From NCBI RefSeq assembly GCF_014873705.1, contig NZ_JADBDS010000001.1, positions 1,674,001 to 1,738,000 of the forward strand: DNA of 64,000 nt, written 5' to 3'. Below are positions 18,756 to 26,087 of the stretch, piece by piece. The notes beneath the pieces were generated by a model. The model made no database searches, was not told where the DNA came from, and saw nothing but the letters and a program-made list of their open reading frames with translations. A program made the position numbers and the translations under genes. Every line of letters begins with the position of its first letter. Position 1 is the stretch's first letter. The DNA is from Mycobacterium sp. OAS707. Lineage in GTDB: Bacteria; Actinomycetota; Actinomycetes; Mycobacteriales; Mycobacteriaceae.

Positions 18756-20160
18756 GACGCCGCCTGACCTTCCACGAACTCCACTCACCCAGCGTGACGC
18801 CGGCCGCCAGTGCGGTGCCGATTGCGAGCGCACCGAGCACCGAAGCGAATCCAACGGCGTGCTGGTCGTTGAGAACCGCATAGATGCCGTGCAGCAGCGC
18901 AAGGCCAGGCAGTAAGGGCACGATGCCCGTAATCGAAACCACAAGCGGCGGAGCCAGATTGCGTCGTTCCATCAGCCGGCCGACCAGGCCGATCGGCACT
19001 GCCGCGACGAACGATGCCACCACTGCGCCCAGGCCCGCTCCCTGAGCGAGAAGAAACGCAATGGTGCCCGCCGCGCCGCCGAACGCCGCGGCCATGGCTG
19101 CGGACCGCTCGGCATAGCAGGCCAAGGCGAAAGCCGCGGCGCTCGCCGCGCCGAATGCCACACGTGCGGGGAACTCTGCCAGGGCCGGCGGGGCATCGGC
19201 GCTGATGGCGACGAACGGCGCGCCGAAGCGGCTGGCGAGGTGCAGTACGAATGCAACGCCTGCGATCGTCGCAGCTGTCAACATGACCAATTCGAAGAAG
19301 CGCGCCGCAGCTGTGACGGGGGCCCCGGTGATCACGTCACCAACCGAACCCACCAACGAAAGGCCGGCAAGAAGAACAACCAGGCCGGCCGCGATGGCCA
19401 CCGTCGGTTCGAAGTGCCATCCGAGCTTCGGGCTCAGCGCGTAGAGCAGGATCGGGGGCGCAGTCGCGATCGCACCGCCAACTGCGTACTGGAAGAAGAA
19501 CGGCAGCCCATGCCGGTTGAGCACCCGGTTCACGCGGTCGATCGTCATCGCACTGACAGCGCTGACCAGACAGACCAGCCAGCCCGCGCCGAGCGTGCCC
19601 GCGGTCGCGAACGCCAACGCGCCCCAGGCGAGAGTGGCGATCCAGCGCTTGTAGGGATGCGGCGCGGTGACGATGGCGTCGAGCTCCTTGCGGGCTTGCG
19701 ACGGCGGGACCTCGCCCGCACGGATCCGGCCGATCAGGCGGTCAACGGCCGCCAGCCGGCTGAAGTCCATCGATCTGGCATGCACGATGTGCAACGTGGT
19801 GGCCGCAGGCATCGTCGGGCCACGGTATGCGGCGACGTGGATCGTCGTGTTGATGACGTCGACCTGGCACCGCTCGATGCCGTACGCGGCGGCGATCGCC
19901 GCGACCTGGTCCATCGTGGCCGTAGCGGGCGTACCGGAGGCCATCAGAATGGCGCCGATGTTGCCTGCCAGATCGAGCACCTCACCGACAAGCTCCTGAT
20001 AAGCAGCGTCGTGCTCGCTGCGCACTGGATCGGTGATCCGAGGCAGACTGCCCGTCGGCGGATCGGTTTCCCGGACTATTCGATTCAAGATTTCGCGTTG
20101 ACGCGCCCCCCACGGCTGGCCCGCGCGCCCACGGGTCAACTGCACTGCACTTTCCTCCAT
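18727..20160 (-). CDS. ThrE-family threonine/serine exporter
   Basis: 477 residues. An N-terminal soluble domain of about 180 residues (with ILMASGTPATATMDQVAAIAAAYG) precedes roughly ten membrane segments, the arrangement of actinobacterial ThrE in which both halves are fused. ThrE exports threonine and serine using the proton gradient. Conserved pieces include GAPVTAAARFFEL in the first membrane block and SITGIVPLLPGLAL in the second. It is flanked by a convergent OsmC gene and followed upstream by a 13-bp stem-loop that ends the neighbouring transcript. Confidence 0.9.
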   Translation of the reverse strand: MEESAVQLTRGRAGQPWGARQREILNRIVRETDPPTGSLPRITDPVRSEHDAAYQELVGEVLDLAGNIGAILMASGTPATATMDQVAAIAAAYGIERCQVDVINTTIHVAAYRGPTMPAATTLHIVHARSMDFSRLAAVDRLIGRIRAGEVPPSQARKELDAIVTAPHPYKRWIATLAWGALAFATAGTLGAGWLVCLVSAVSAMTIDRVNRVLNRHGLPFFFQYAVGGAIATAPPILLYALSPKLGWHFEPTVAIAAGLVVLLAGLSLVGSVGDVITGAPVTAAARFFELVMLTAATIAGVAFVLHLASRFGAPFVAISADAPPALAEFPARVAFGAASAAAFALACYAERSAAMAAAFGGAAGTIAFLLAQGAGLGAVVASFVAAVPIGLVGRLMERRNLAPPLVVSITGIVPLLPGLALLHGIYAVLNDQHAVGFASVLGALAIGTALAAGVTLGEWSSWKVRRRPSLRRSATS

Positions 20161-20252
20161 TTACTCCCGCTCACTCGGACACCACAACGCGCGGGCCCCC
20201 GGTGCTCGTTCCGTTATCTCCCAGAGTTCCCGGTGTTTTCGCTCACACCGCA

Positions 20253-20283
20253 AAACACCCCCGGCGGACAGCCGGGGGTGTTT
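20253..20283 (-). terminator. perfect 13-bp terminator hairpin
   Basis: AAACACCCCCGGC and its exact reverse complement are separated by a 5-base loop, with TTTT at the 3' side on the minus strand. It lies 25 bases after the small secreted gene and separates it from the ThrE-type gene. Confidence 0.85.
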
Positions 20284-20307
20284 CGCGTGCTACTCAGCGG
20301 CGCAGGA

Positions 20308-20589
20308 CTACTTGCCGAGGAAGCTCTGCAACCAGGCGTTCAGGGAGCCAACGCCATTCTGGAGGCCCGAGTTGTTGAGCGAGGTGTTGCTCTGCAGACC
20401 ACCGTTGTTGATAGCGGTGATGCCCTGCAGACCCTTGTTGTTCTGGTTCACGATGTTCTGCACCGCGCCGTTCGCGCCGCTCACGGCCGAGTCGAGCGCG
20501 CCGTCTGCGAATGCCATTCCTGCCGGCGCTGCCAGCAACAGTCCGCCCGCGACGAGTCCAACACCGACCGCCTTCGTTGCCTTGTTCAT
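20308..20589 (-). CDS. small secreted Asn/Gly-rich protein
   Basis: 93 residues from the ATG at 20587-20589, with GAAGG 6 bases upstream. A Sec signal peptide is clear (MNKATKAVG, then GLVAGGLLLAAPAGMAFA, cleavage before DGALDS). The mature part of about 66 residues is rich in Asn, Gly, Leu and Gln with loosely repeated units (AVQNIVNQNNKGLQGI, AINNGGLQSN, SLNNSGLQNG), suggesting a repetitive beta or fibre-like surface. No cysteines. Function unknown. A perfect 13-bp terminator follows 25 bases after the stop, and a hairpin lies in its leader. Confidence 0.75.
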   Translation of the reverse strand: MNKATKAVGVGLVAGGLLLAAPAGMAFADGALDSAVSGANGAVQNIVNQNNKGLQGITAINNGGLQSNTSLNNSGLQNGVGSLNAWLQSFLGK

Positions 20590-20927
20590 GCTTGCCTTCA
20601 CCCTCCTGTTGTTGCCCTGGTTTGCCAAGAATAGCGCCTGTTAGGCGTTTGGCAAACAATCAATAAAATCGTTATAAACTGTGTAATCGCTGGTAACCAC
20701 GTTTTTAACAGTTATACAGCACTCATCAGGCAAATAGACAGTAGAGGCATGTAGTCAATAAAGTTTACTGTCACGTTATTTTCCCTATCGCCGGACGATT
20801 CCAGGGCGTTACACCTGCCAGGTTGAGGCATGCGAGTGTTCCGCCAAATCACAGTGCGCGGCGTCGTGCAGCTATCTCGATGTGCGTAGCCGCGGCGGCG
20901 CCTTATCGCGAAGCAGCGATAGCCTTT
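20590..20927. other. AT-rich intergenic region with a leader hairpin
   Basis: 338 bases without a supported gene, between the small secreted gene and the Imm50-like gene. Within it, 20621-20656 can fold as a hairpin: TTTGCCAA pairs with TTGGCAAA, and CGCCT with AGGCG inside. About 20640-20790 is strikingly AT-rich for this genome, with a repeated TCAATAAA. It probably carries the minus-strand promoter of the small secreted gene. Confidence 0.6.
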
Positions 20928-21326
20928 CTAGGAACTCCGACCGGGCTCCACGTAGGGCACGACGCTCTTGACGAGCACCTCCTCACACACGACCTCGCCG
21001 CCAAGATCCATGTGAGAATCGAAAGTCACTCGGATACCAGACCCTGCCCTCTGGAAGCTCAGGCTGCTCAGAACATCTCCCTCATACGGTGAGGGCAACG
21101 AATCTGACTGCACGCCAAGCATCAAGAGTTCGACCAGGTGATGCTTGCGAAGGACGAAGAAGCCCGCCGAATCAACCTGATCGGTCATTTCGTAGACATG
21201 GATGATCACGGTGCAGGAATCCGAATCCCGAGTGGCTTGTCGAACGTCGGCGTCGTGGAACGACGGCCAATAGCCCATGGCCTTGACGAGGATATCCGCG
21301 GCTTGGATGAAGTCCGGCGCACTCAC
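20928..21326 (-). CDS. Imm50-like immunity protein, orphan
   Basis: 132 residues. The N-terminal YWPSFHDADV matches the hallmark of the Imm50 family, predicted immunity proteins of polymorphic toxin systems. The rest alternates strands and helices, with acidic patches usual for immunity proteins. The start overlaps the stop of the DUF4349 lipoprotein gene as ATGA, so it is co-transcribed with that gene. No toxin gene is visible nearby. Related single-gene copies occur in bacteria without obvious toxins, so a non-immunity role is possible. Confidence 0.72.
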   Translation of the reverse strand: MSAPDFIQAADILVKAMGYWPSFHDADVRQATRDSDSCTVIIHVYEMTDQVDSAGFFVLRKHHLVELLMLGVQSDSLPSPYEGDVLSSLSFQRAGSGIRVTFDSHMDLGGEVVCEEVLVKSVVPYVEPGRSS

Positions 21327-22180
21327 GACCGGCGAGCCTTCATCAGCCTGATGGCGCCGTAGCCGATGCCGCCGATTACGGCCAGCACCCCCAGCCAGGG
21401 CAGCACCAGACCGAAGAGCAGCACCAGGTTACCGACTACGGAAACCAATGCATCCCAACCTCTTTCGATCTGCCCCAGGAAACCTTGATACTCGTTGGGC
21501 GCCGGGCCGCCGACGGTCTCGGCGATGAAGGTGACGTTGACGGTGCTGTAGTCGATACGGTCCCCGAGAGCCTGGCGTTGTGCCCGCAGGCTGTCGAGCT
21601 CCGCCTGACGTTTCGACAGCGCGTCCTCGGCCTTGATCAGCGCATCGGGATCCCTGGCATCTCGCATGATGGCGAGCAACCGATCTACCGACGTCTGCAG
21701 TGCCTTGACCCGGGCGTCGAGGTCGACGCGCTGCGCGGTGACGTCCTCGGCGCTGACCTCGGCACGTTCGACGGTGCCCAGTGCCTTGAGATCCCGCATC
21801 GCCTCGTCGAGCTTCGCGGCGGGAATTCTCAGCGTCACCGATGTGCTCGCCTTCCCGCTGCCCGACCCGGCATCTTCGGACCGGCTGTCGACTCGGCCGT
21901 CCGCGTCCCCGGCGATGACGGCGGCCTTGTCGGCGGCCTCAGCGGGATTGGCCACGACGACGGTCATTGACGCCGTCTTGACGATGTCGCGCTCGACCTT
22001 CGGTGCCGGCCCAGGCACATCCTGCGGTGGTGGCGCTCCCGCAACTCCCGCCATGCCGTCGGTCGCAGGCATCGGCCGCTCGGGCGAAGCGCCGCATGCG
22101 GTCAATACACACAGCAGTGCGGCGCCCGCGATAGTCAACGCCGCGAAGCGGCCACCCAACCTGTGAGAACCCTGGCTCAT
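21323..22180 (-). CDS. DUF4349 lipoprotein with C-terminal membrane anchor
   Basis: 285 residues. The N-terminus is a lipoprotein signal with lipobox VLTAC (lipidated Cys near residue 29). The central region (about 60-215) is the DUF4349 domain, with strands and a coiled-coil part (DALIKAEDALSKRQAELDSLRAQRQ, here abridged to its key heptads). A hydrophobic segment near residues 245-275 ends in a basic tail (RLMKARRS), so the protein would be anchored at both ends. Function unknown. The downstream Imm50-like gene overlaps its stop. Confidence 0.85.
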   Translation of the reverse strand: MSQGSHRLGGRFAALTIAGAALLCVLTACGASPERPMPATDGMAGVAGAPPPQDVPGPAPKVERDIVKTASMTVVVANPAEAADKAAVIAGDADGRVDSRSEDAGSGSGKASTSVTLRIPAAKLDEAMRDLKALGTVERAEVSAEDVTAQRVDLDARVKALQTSVDRLLAIMRDARDPDALIKAEDALSKRQAELDSLRAQRQALGDRIDYSTVNVTFIAETVGGPAPNEYQGFLGQIERGWDALVSVVGNLVLLFGLVLPWLGVLAVIGGIGYGAIRLMKARRS

Positions 22181-22224
22181 GCCTGAAAATCTAGCCGCAA
22201 CACGAAGCCCGGGGCACCGATCGT

Positions 22225-23724
22225 CTATTGCGCGAGACCGTACACCGTCACAGCGTCCGCCTTGCCTTTCAGCGCGTGCGCCCCACGGTCGATCAGTCCG
22301 GTCGGTGCAGATCCCAGCGCGTCGACGGTGGGCTTGGCGAGAAGGATCGCGTCTCCGGTGGTTTTGGTGAGCTGCTCGACGCGGGCAGCGACATTGACCG
22401 TGTCGCCGATCAACGTGAACTCGAGCTTGCTTCCGCCCCCGATGGTGCCTGCGATCACCTTGCCGGTGTTGATCCCGATGCCGATCCGAAGGTCTCCGGC
22501 GAACCGCTCGGCGACAAGTCGCTGAATCAGCAGCGCGGCTTTCACAGCCGAGTCAGCATGATCTGCAAGGTCATTCGGTGCGCCGAACACCGCCAGCGCG
22601 CCGTCGCCAAGGAACTTGTTGACGTGCCCACCGGCATCGACGACCGCGGGCACGACGATCTCGAACAGTGCGTTGAGCCTCGCGACAGTTTCCTCGGCGG
22701 TGTTTGCTTCGGCGAACGGCGTGAAATCACGGACGTCGACGAACATCACCGTTACCTCCCGGCGCTCCCCGCCGAACACGTCGTCGCCCTGCTCGAGCAA
22801 CCGGGCCGCCAGAACGGGATCGACGTACGTGCCGAAGGCAGCGTGAAGTCGTTGCCGCTCAGCCAAACCCGCCTGCATGCTATTGAATGACGCCGCCAGC
22901 GCACCGAGATCGTCGTCCTGCACCACCGGCACTCGCTGACCGTAATCCCCGCTCGCAACGCGCTTGGTCCCTTCGGCGAGATCGCGAATCGGTAGCAGGG
23001 ACGGCGAAAATGAGGGAGCAAGGGTGATCGCTACACTGAAAAGTGTTAGAGCACAAGCGATCATGAGAACAATCAATGGGCCGTGCCCAGCCGGGTCGAA
23101 CACGGCTGCCAACTGCGCGCTCGCGACGGAGAACGCGAAGACAGCGCCGAGCATAGCCATGTTTGTCCACGCGGCAAACGTCGGCCGAGACTGCGGAAGT
23201 GAATCACCGATCCCGGTGTGACCGGCGATGGCGGACCTGGCCGGCCGCAGCGCTGCTTCAAACCCGCTGTGCACACCGATCACAACGATAGAAGGTCCGA
23301 GTACGGCGCCAAGGACCGCGTACTGGACGAGCCGTGACCCGGTCGCCCCTGCGATCGCAGCGACAGCGACCATTACCGAAGCGGCCCAACCAGAGTTGAC
23401 GCTCAGCGTTCGAATGACCAAACGCCGAGCCCAGGTGTAGGTGGCTTCCATTGCCGATGCCCGGTCCACCGTGTGGCCGGCAGCCCATTGCTCAGCAAGG
23501 CGGACCCGACCCAGACCAGGGAGAACCGACAAGTACACCAGCACCGGCACGGCCACAAGGGTGGCCACGACAGCCTCGGCATAATGACTGGAGCCCTCGA
23601 AAGCAACAACGACGACCGACGCGAAGAGGTAGATCGGCAGCATGATCGCGGAGAACACCACGCAGATCACCCACGAGTACCTCGGTCCGTGCCGATCCCA
23701 CGCCCACTGCCAGATACGGTCCAT
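22225..23724 (-). CDS. membrane class III adenylate cyclase with HAMP domain, paralog 1
   Basis: 499 residues. It begins MDRIWQWAWDR, shared with the two paralogs downstream. Six membrane segments occupy about 15-240, a HAMP linker (PIRDLAEGTKRVASGDYG) lies at about 250-300, and a class III cyclase domain at about 325-499. The metal-binding Asp residues are in VDVRDFTPF and FLGDGALAVFG. The purine-selecting pair is Lys370 (NKFLGD) and Thr437 (FTLIGDTVN), and the transition-state Asn/Arg are in NVAARVE. All catalytic positions look intact, so it should make cAMP. The layout matches the Rv1318c-Rv1320c/Rv3645 group of M. tuberculosis. Confidence 0.92.
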   Translation of the reverse strand: MDRIWQWAWDRHGPRYSWVICVVFSAIMLPIYLFASVVVVAFEGSSHYAEAVVATLVAVPVLVYLSVLPGLGRVRLAEQWAAGHTVDRASAMEATYTWARRLVIRTLSVNSGWAASVMVAVAAIAGATGSRLVQYAVLGAVLGPSIVVIGVHSGFEAALRPARSAIAGHTGIGDSLPQSRPTFAAWTNMAMLGAVFAFSVASAQLAAVFDPAGHGPLIVLMIACALTLFSVAITLAPSFSPSLLPIRDLAEGTKRVASGDYGQRVPVVQDDDLGALAASFNSMQAGLAERQRLHAAFGTYVDPVLAARLLEQGDDVFGGERREVTVMFVDVRDFTPFAEANTAEETVARLNALFEIVVPAVVDAGGHVNKFLGDGALAVFGAPNDLADHADSAVKAALLIQRLVAERFAGDLRIGIGINTGKVIAGTIGGGSKLEFTLIGDTVNVAARVEQLTKTTGDAILLAKPTVDALGSAPTGLIDRGAHALKGKADAVTVYGLAQ

Positions 23725-23769
23725 CCCGCGAGATTAAGCGTGTGGGGCCAACAGAAGTGAGAAACGAAC

Positions 23770-24138
23770 TCAGGTGACTCTGATCCAGGGTTCGCAGTTC
23801 TGCGACTCGAAGGCCTTCACGGTCGAGTTGATGGTCACATACATCGGACCGACGGACATGTTCGTCGCGACCACATGGTCTTTGTTCGCATCAGGCGTGC
23901 TGTAGGTGAACCACAGGCACATCGAATCCTCGGTCGGCACATCGTTTATCAACACCTGCCAGGTCGATGCCGTCCCGTCCGTCCGGTACAGGCCGGGCGC
24001 AATGTCTGTGCCAACGACGAAGAAACCGCTGCCCGGAATCGGCTCTCCCGGGTCAGCACGGACCGGCGACCCGAACGCGATCGCGGCCACGGCGGCAACA
24101 AGGCCGGCGGCTACGCGAGATAGCCAAGTCAGAGGCAT
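23770..24138 (-). CDS. small secreted protein
   Basis: 122 residues with a signal peptide (TWLSRVAAGLVAAVAAIAFG, cleavage near VRA-DPG). The mature part of about 94 residues contains two cysteines that could form a disulfide, and a GFFVVGTDIAPGLYRTDG stretch resembling a family of short actinobacterial exported proteins of unknown function. It lies between two cyclase paralogs on the same strand, with 45 and 63 bases to its neighbours. A GAGGA sits only 3 bases from the ATG, so translation initiation may be weak. Confidence 0.72.
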   Translation of the reverse strand: MPLTWLSRVAAGLVAAVAAIAFGSPVRADPGEPIPGSGFFVVGTDIAPGLYRTDGTASTWQVLINDVPTEDSMCLWFTYSTPDANKDHVVATNMSVGPMYVTINSTVKAFESQNCEPWIRVT

Positions 24139-24201
24139 ACTTCCTCGTCATCTGGTGCTGATCTTGTTGGCAGCGTATGCCCGTACGTCATCGAGCGGAG
24201 G

Positions 24202-25716
24202 CTATTCATTCACACTCGGATCGAGCCCGAAGACCTTCACCTCGGCTGATTTGCCTTTCAGCGCGTGCGGTCCTCGGTCGACGAGTCCCGATCGTGGAGA
24301 CGTAAGAGCGTCAACGGTCTGCTGGGTCAGAAGAATTGGATCACCGGTGACCCTGGTGAGCTGCTCGACACGGGCGGCGACATTGGTCGTGTCGCCGATC
24401 AGGGTGAACTCGAGATGGCCTCCGCCGCCGATCGTTCCGGCGATCACGACGCCGGTGTTGATCCCGATCCCGATACGCAACTCGCCGCGGAATCGCTCGG
24501 CGACGCGATGGTGAACCAGCGCCGCGGCGTTCACCGCCGCATCGGCGTGATCGGCAAGATCATTCGGGGCGCCAAAGACGGCCATCGCGCCGTCACCGAG
24601 GAACTTGTTGACATGTCCCCCGGCATCGACGACGGCAGGCACCACAATCTCGAACAGTGCATTGAGACGGGCGACCGTGTCCTCTGCCGTGTTCGCCTCG
24701 GCGAACGGCGTGAAATCGCGGACGTCGACGAACATCACCGTCACCTGCCGGCGCTCGCCGGTGAACACGTCGTCGCCCTGCTCGAGTAGCCGAGCCGCGA
24801 GCACCGGATCGACGTAGCTGCCGAAAGCCGCCTGAAGTCGTTGCCGCTCAGCCAAACCCGCCTGCATTCGGTTGAACGACGCCGCCAGCGCACCGAGATC
24901 ATCGTCCTGGACCACGGGCAGGCGTTGCGAATAGTCGCCGGCGGCAACCCGTTCGGTGCCCTTGGCGAGGTCGCGAACCGGTCGCAGTGACGGCGCGATG
25001 AGTACGCCGACGGTGACGGGCACCGCGAACGCCGTCCACGCACACGCGGTCACTACCACGGTGAGCACCGGAAAATCACTCGTTCGGTCCAATACAACTG
25101 CCAGCAGCGCGCCCCCGATCGCAAAGGTGAAAATGGCACCCAGGAAGGCGAGGTTCAACCAGGCGGCAAAGGTCGGGCGAGAGCGGGGAAGCGTGTCGCC
25201 GATGGCGGTGTCTCCGGCGAGGGCCGCCCTGGCGGGCCGCAACATTCCTTGCACAGACGTGTGTAAACCCATGAGCGCCATGGCGACTCCCAAGGTAGCG
25301 CCCAAGATTCCGTATTCAATCAGCCGCGCCCCGCTCGCTTGGGACATCGCACCAACAACCACTAGCAGCACTGCCGTCCACGCGGGTTGGAACCACAACG
25401 CTCGGACACCTGCCGCCCGAGTCCAGGTGTACGTGTCATGCAACGCCTGAGCGCGGTCGACCTCGTGGCCGGCTGCCCACCGCTGAGCGAGGCGGAATAG
25501 CCGGCTGCCCGGAAGAATCACCACGTACGCGTCTACCACCACGGCGGCAACGGTGTAGGCGGCCGCTTCGGCGTAATGACCCGACTTCTCGAAAGCGACA
25601 ACCAACGACGACACGACAAGGTACGACACCAGCATGGGGACGACCATGATTCCCCAGACGGCCCACGAGTATGTCGACCCCCACCGATCCCACGCCCACT
25701 GCCAGATACGGTCCAT
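24202..25716 (-). CDS. membrane class III adenylate cyclase with HAMP domain, paralog 2
   Basis: 504 residues from the ATG at 25714-25716, chosen because it restores the MDRIWQWAWDR start of the paralogs; the frame runs 32 codons further upstream without support. Six membrane segments, a HAMP region (PVRDLAKGTERVAAGDY) and a class III cyclase domain are in the same order as paralog 1. Catalytic residues are complete: metal Asp residues, Lys371 in NKFLGD, a Thr in FTLIGDTTN and Asn/Arg in NVAARVE. The cyclase halves of the three paralogs are far more alike, at DNA level too, than their membrane halves. Confidence 0.92.
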   Translation of the reverse strand: MDRIWQWAWDRWGSTYSWAVWGIMVVPMLVSYLVVSSLVVAFEKSGHYAEAAAYTVAAVVVDAYVVILPGSRLFRLAQRWAAGHEVDRAQALHDTYTWTRAAGVRALWFQPAWTAVLLVVVGAMSQASGARLIEYGILGATLGVAMALMGLHTSVQGMLRPARAALAGDTAIGDTLPRSRPTFAAWLNLAFLGAIFTFAIGGALLAVVLDRTSDFPVLTVVVTACAWTAFAVPVTVGVLIAPSLRPVRDLAKGTERVAAGDYSQRLPVVQDDDLGALAASFNRMQAGLAERQRLQAAFGSYVDPVLAARLLEQGDDVFTGERRQVTVMFVDVRDFTPFAEANTAEDTVARLNALFEIVVPAVVDAGGHVNKFLGDGAMAVFGAPNDLADHADAAVNAAALVHHRVAERFRGELRIGIGINTGVVIAGTIGGGGHLEFTLIGDTTNVAARVEQLTRVTGDPILLTQQTVDALTSPRSGLVDRGPHALKGKSAEVKVFGLDPSVNE

Positions 25717-25835
25717 ACCGAAAACAAAACATGCCCGGCCCGGCCACGGGGCGTGTTCCGTTCGAACTAGACCTGCGCGTTGCGGCGAAGCCCAAATAGG
25801 TTGACCAAGCACACGCTCTGAACGAACAATCTTTC

Positions 25836-26087
25836 ATGGCTATGACACCTGCGGTCCAACATCACATGCTGGTGGACAGCCTGCGCCTGGTCGCTGCGCC
25901 GCCCGAAGCTCAGGTCTCGGCGCTGCCCGACTTTGTCTGCCTCCCCTGTGAGATCAGCACCCTGTACACCGACGCGTATCTGCTTGTGCCGCAACTGGAG
26001 GAAGCCAGTCTGATCACTGCTGAGGCGGGTGCGGCGCTACGAAGGCGTCGCGACCGGGTCAAGACCGAAGACCGTGGTCTGGGCTGA
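25836..26087 (+). CDS. short protein, apparently 3'-truncated
   Basis: 83 residues. The first 65 or so look like a real protein (HHMLVDSLRLVAAP, LPDFVCLPCEIS, DAYLLVPQLEEASLITAEAG), with normal amino-acid composition. The end (RRRRDRVKTEDRGLG) is made by reading antisense through the last 51 bases of cyclase paralog 3, and no in-frame terminator precedes that overlap. I read it as a remnant of a slightly longer gene whose 3' end was replaced when the cyclase gene arrived. No motif identifies a function. It could also be a genuine overlapping gene. Confidence 0.5.
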   Translation: MAMTPAVQHHMLVDSLRLVAAPPEAQVSALPDFVCLPCEISTLYTDAYLLVPQLEEASLITAEAGAALRRRRDRVKTEDRGLG

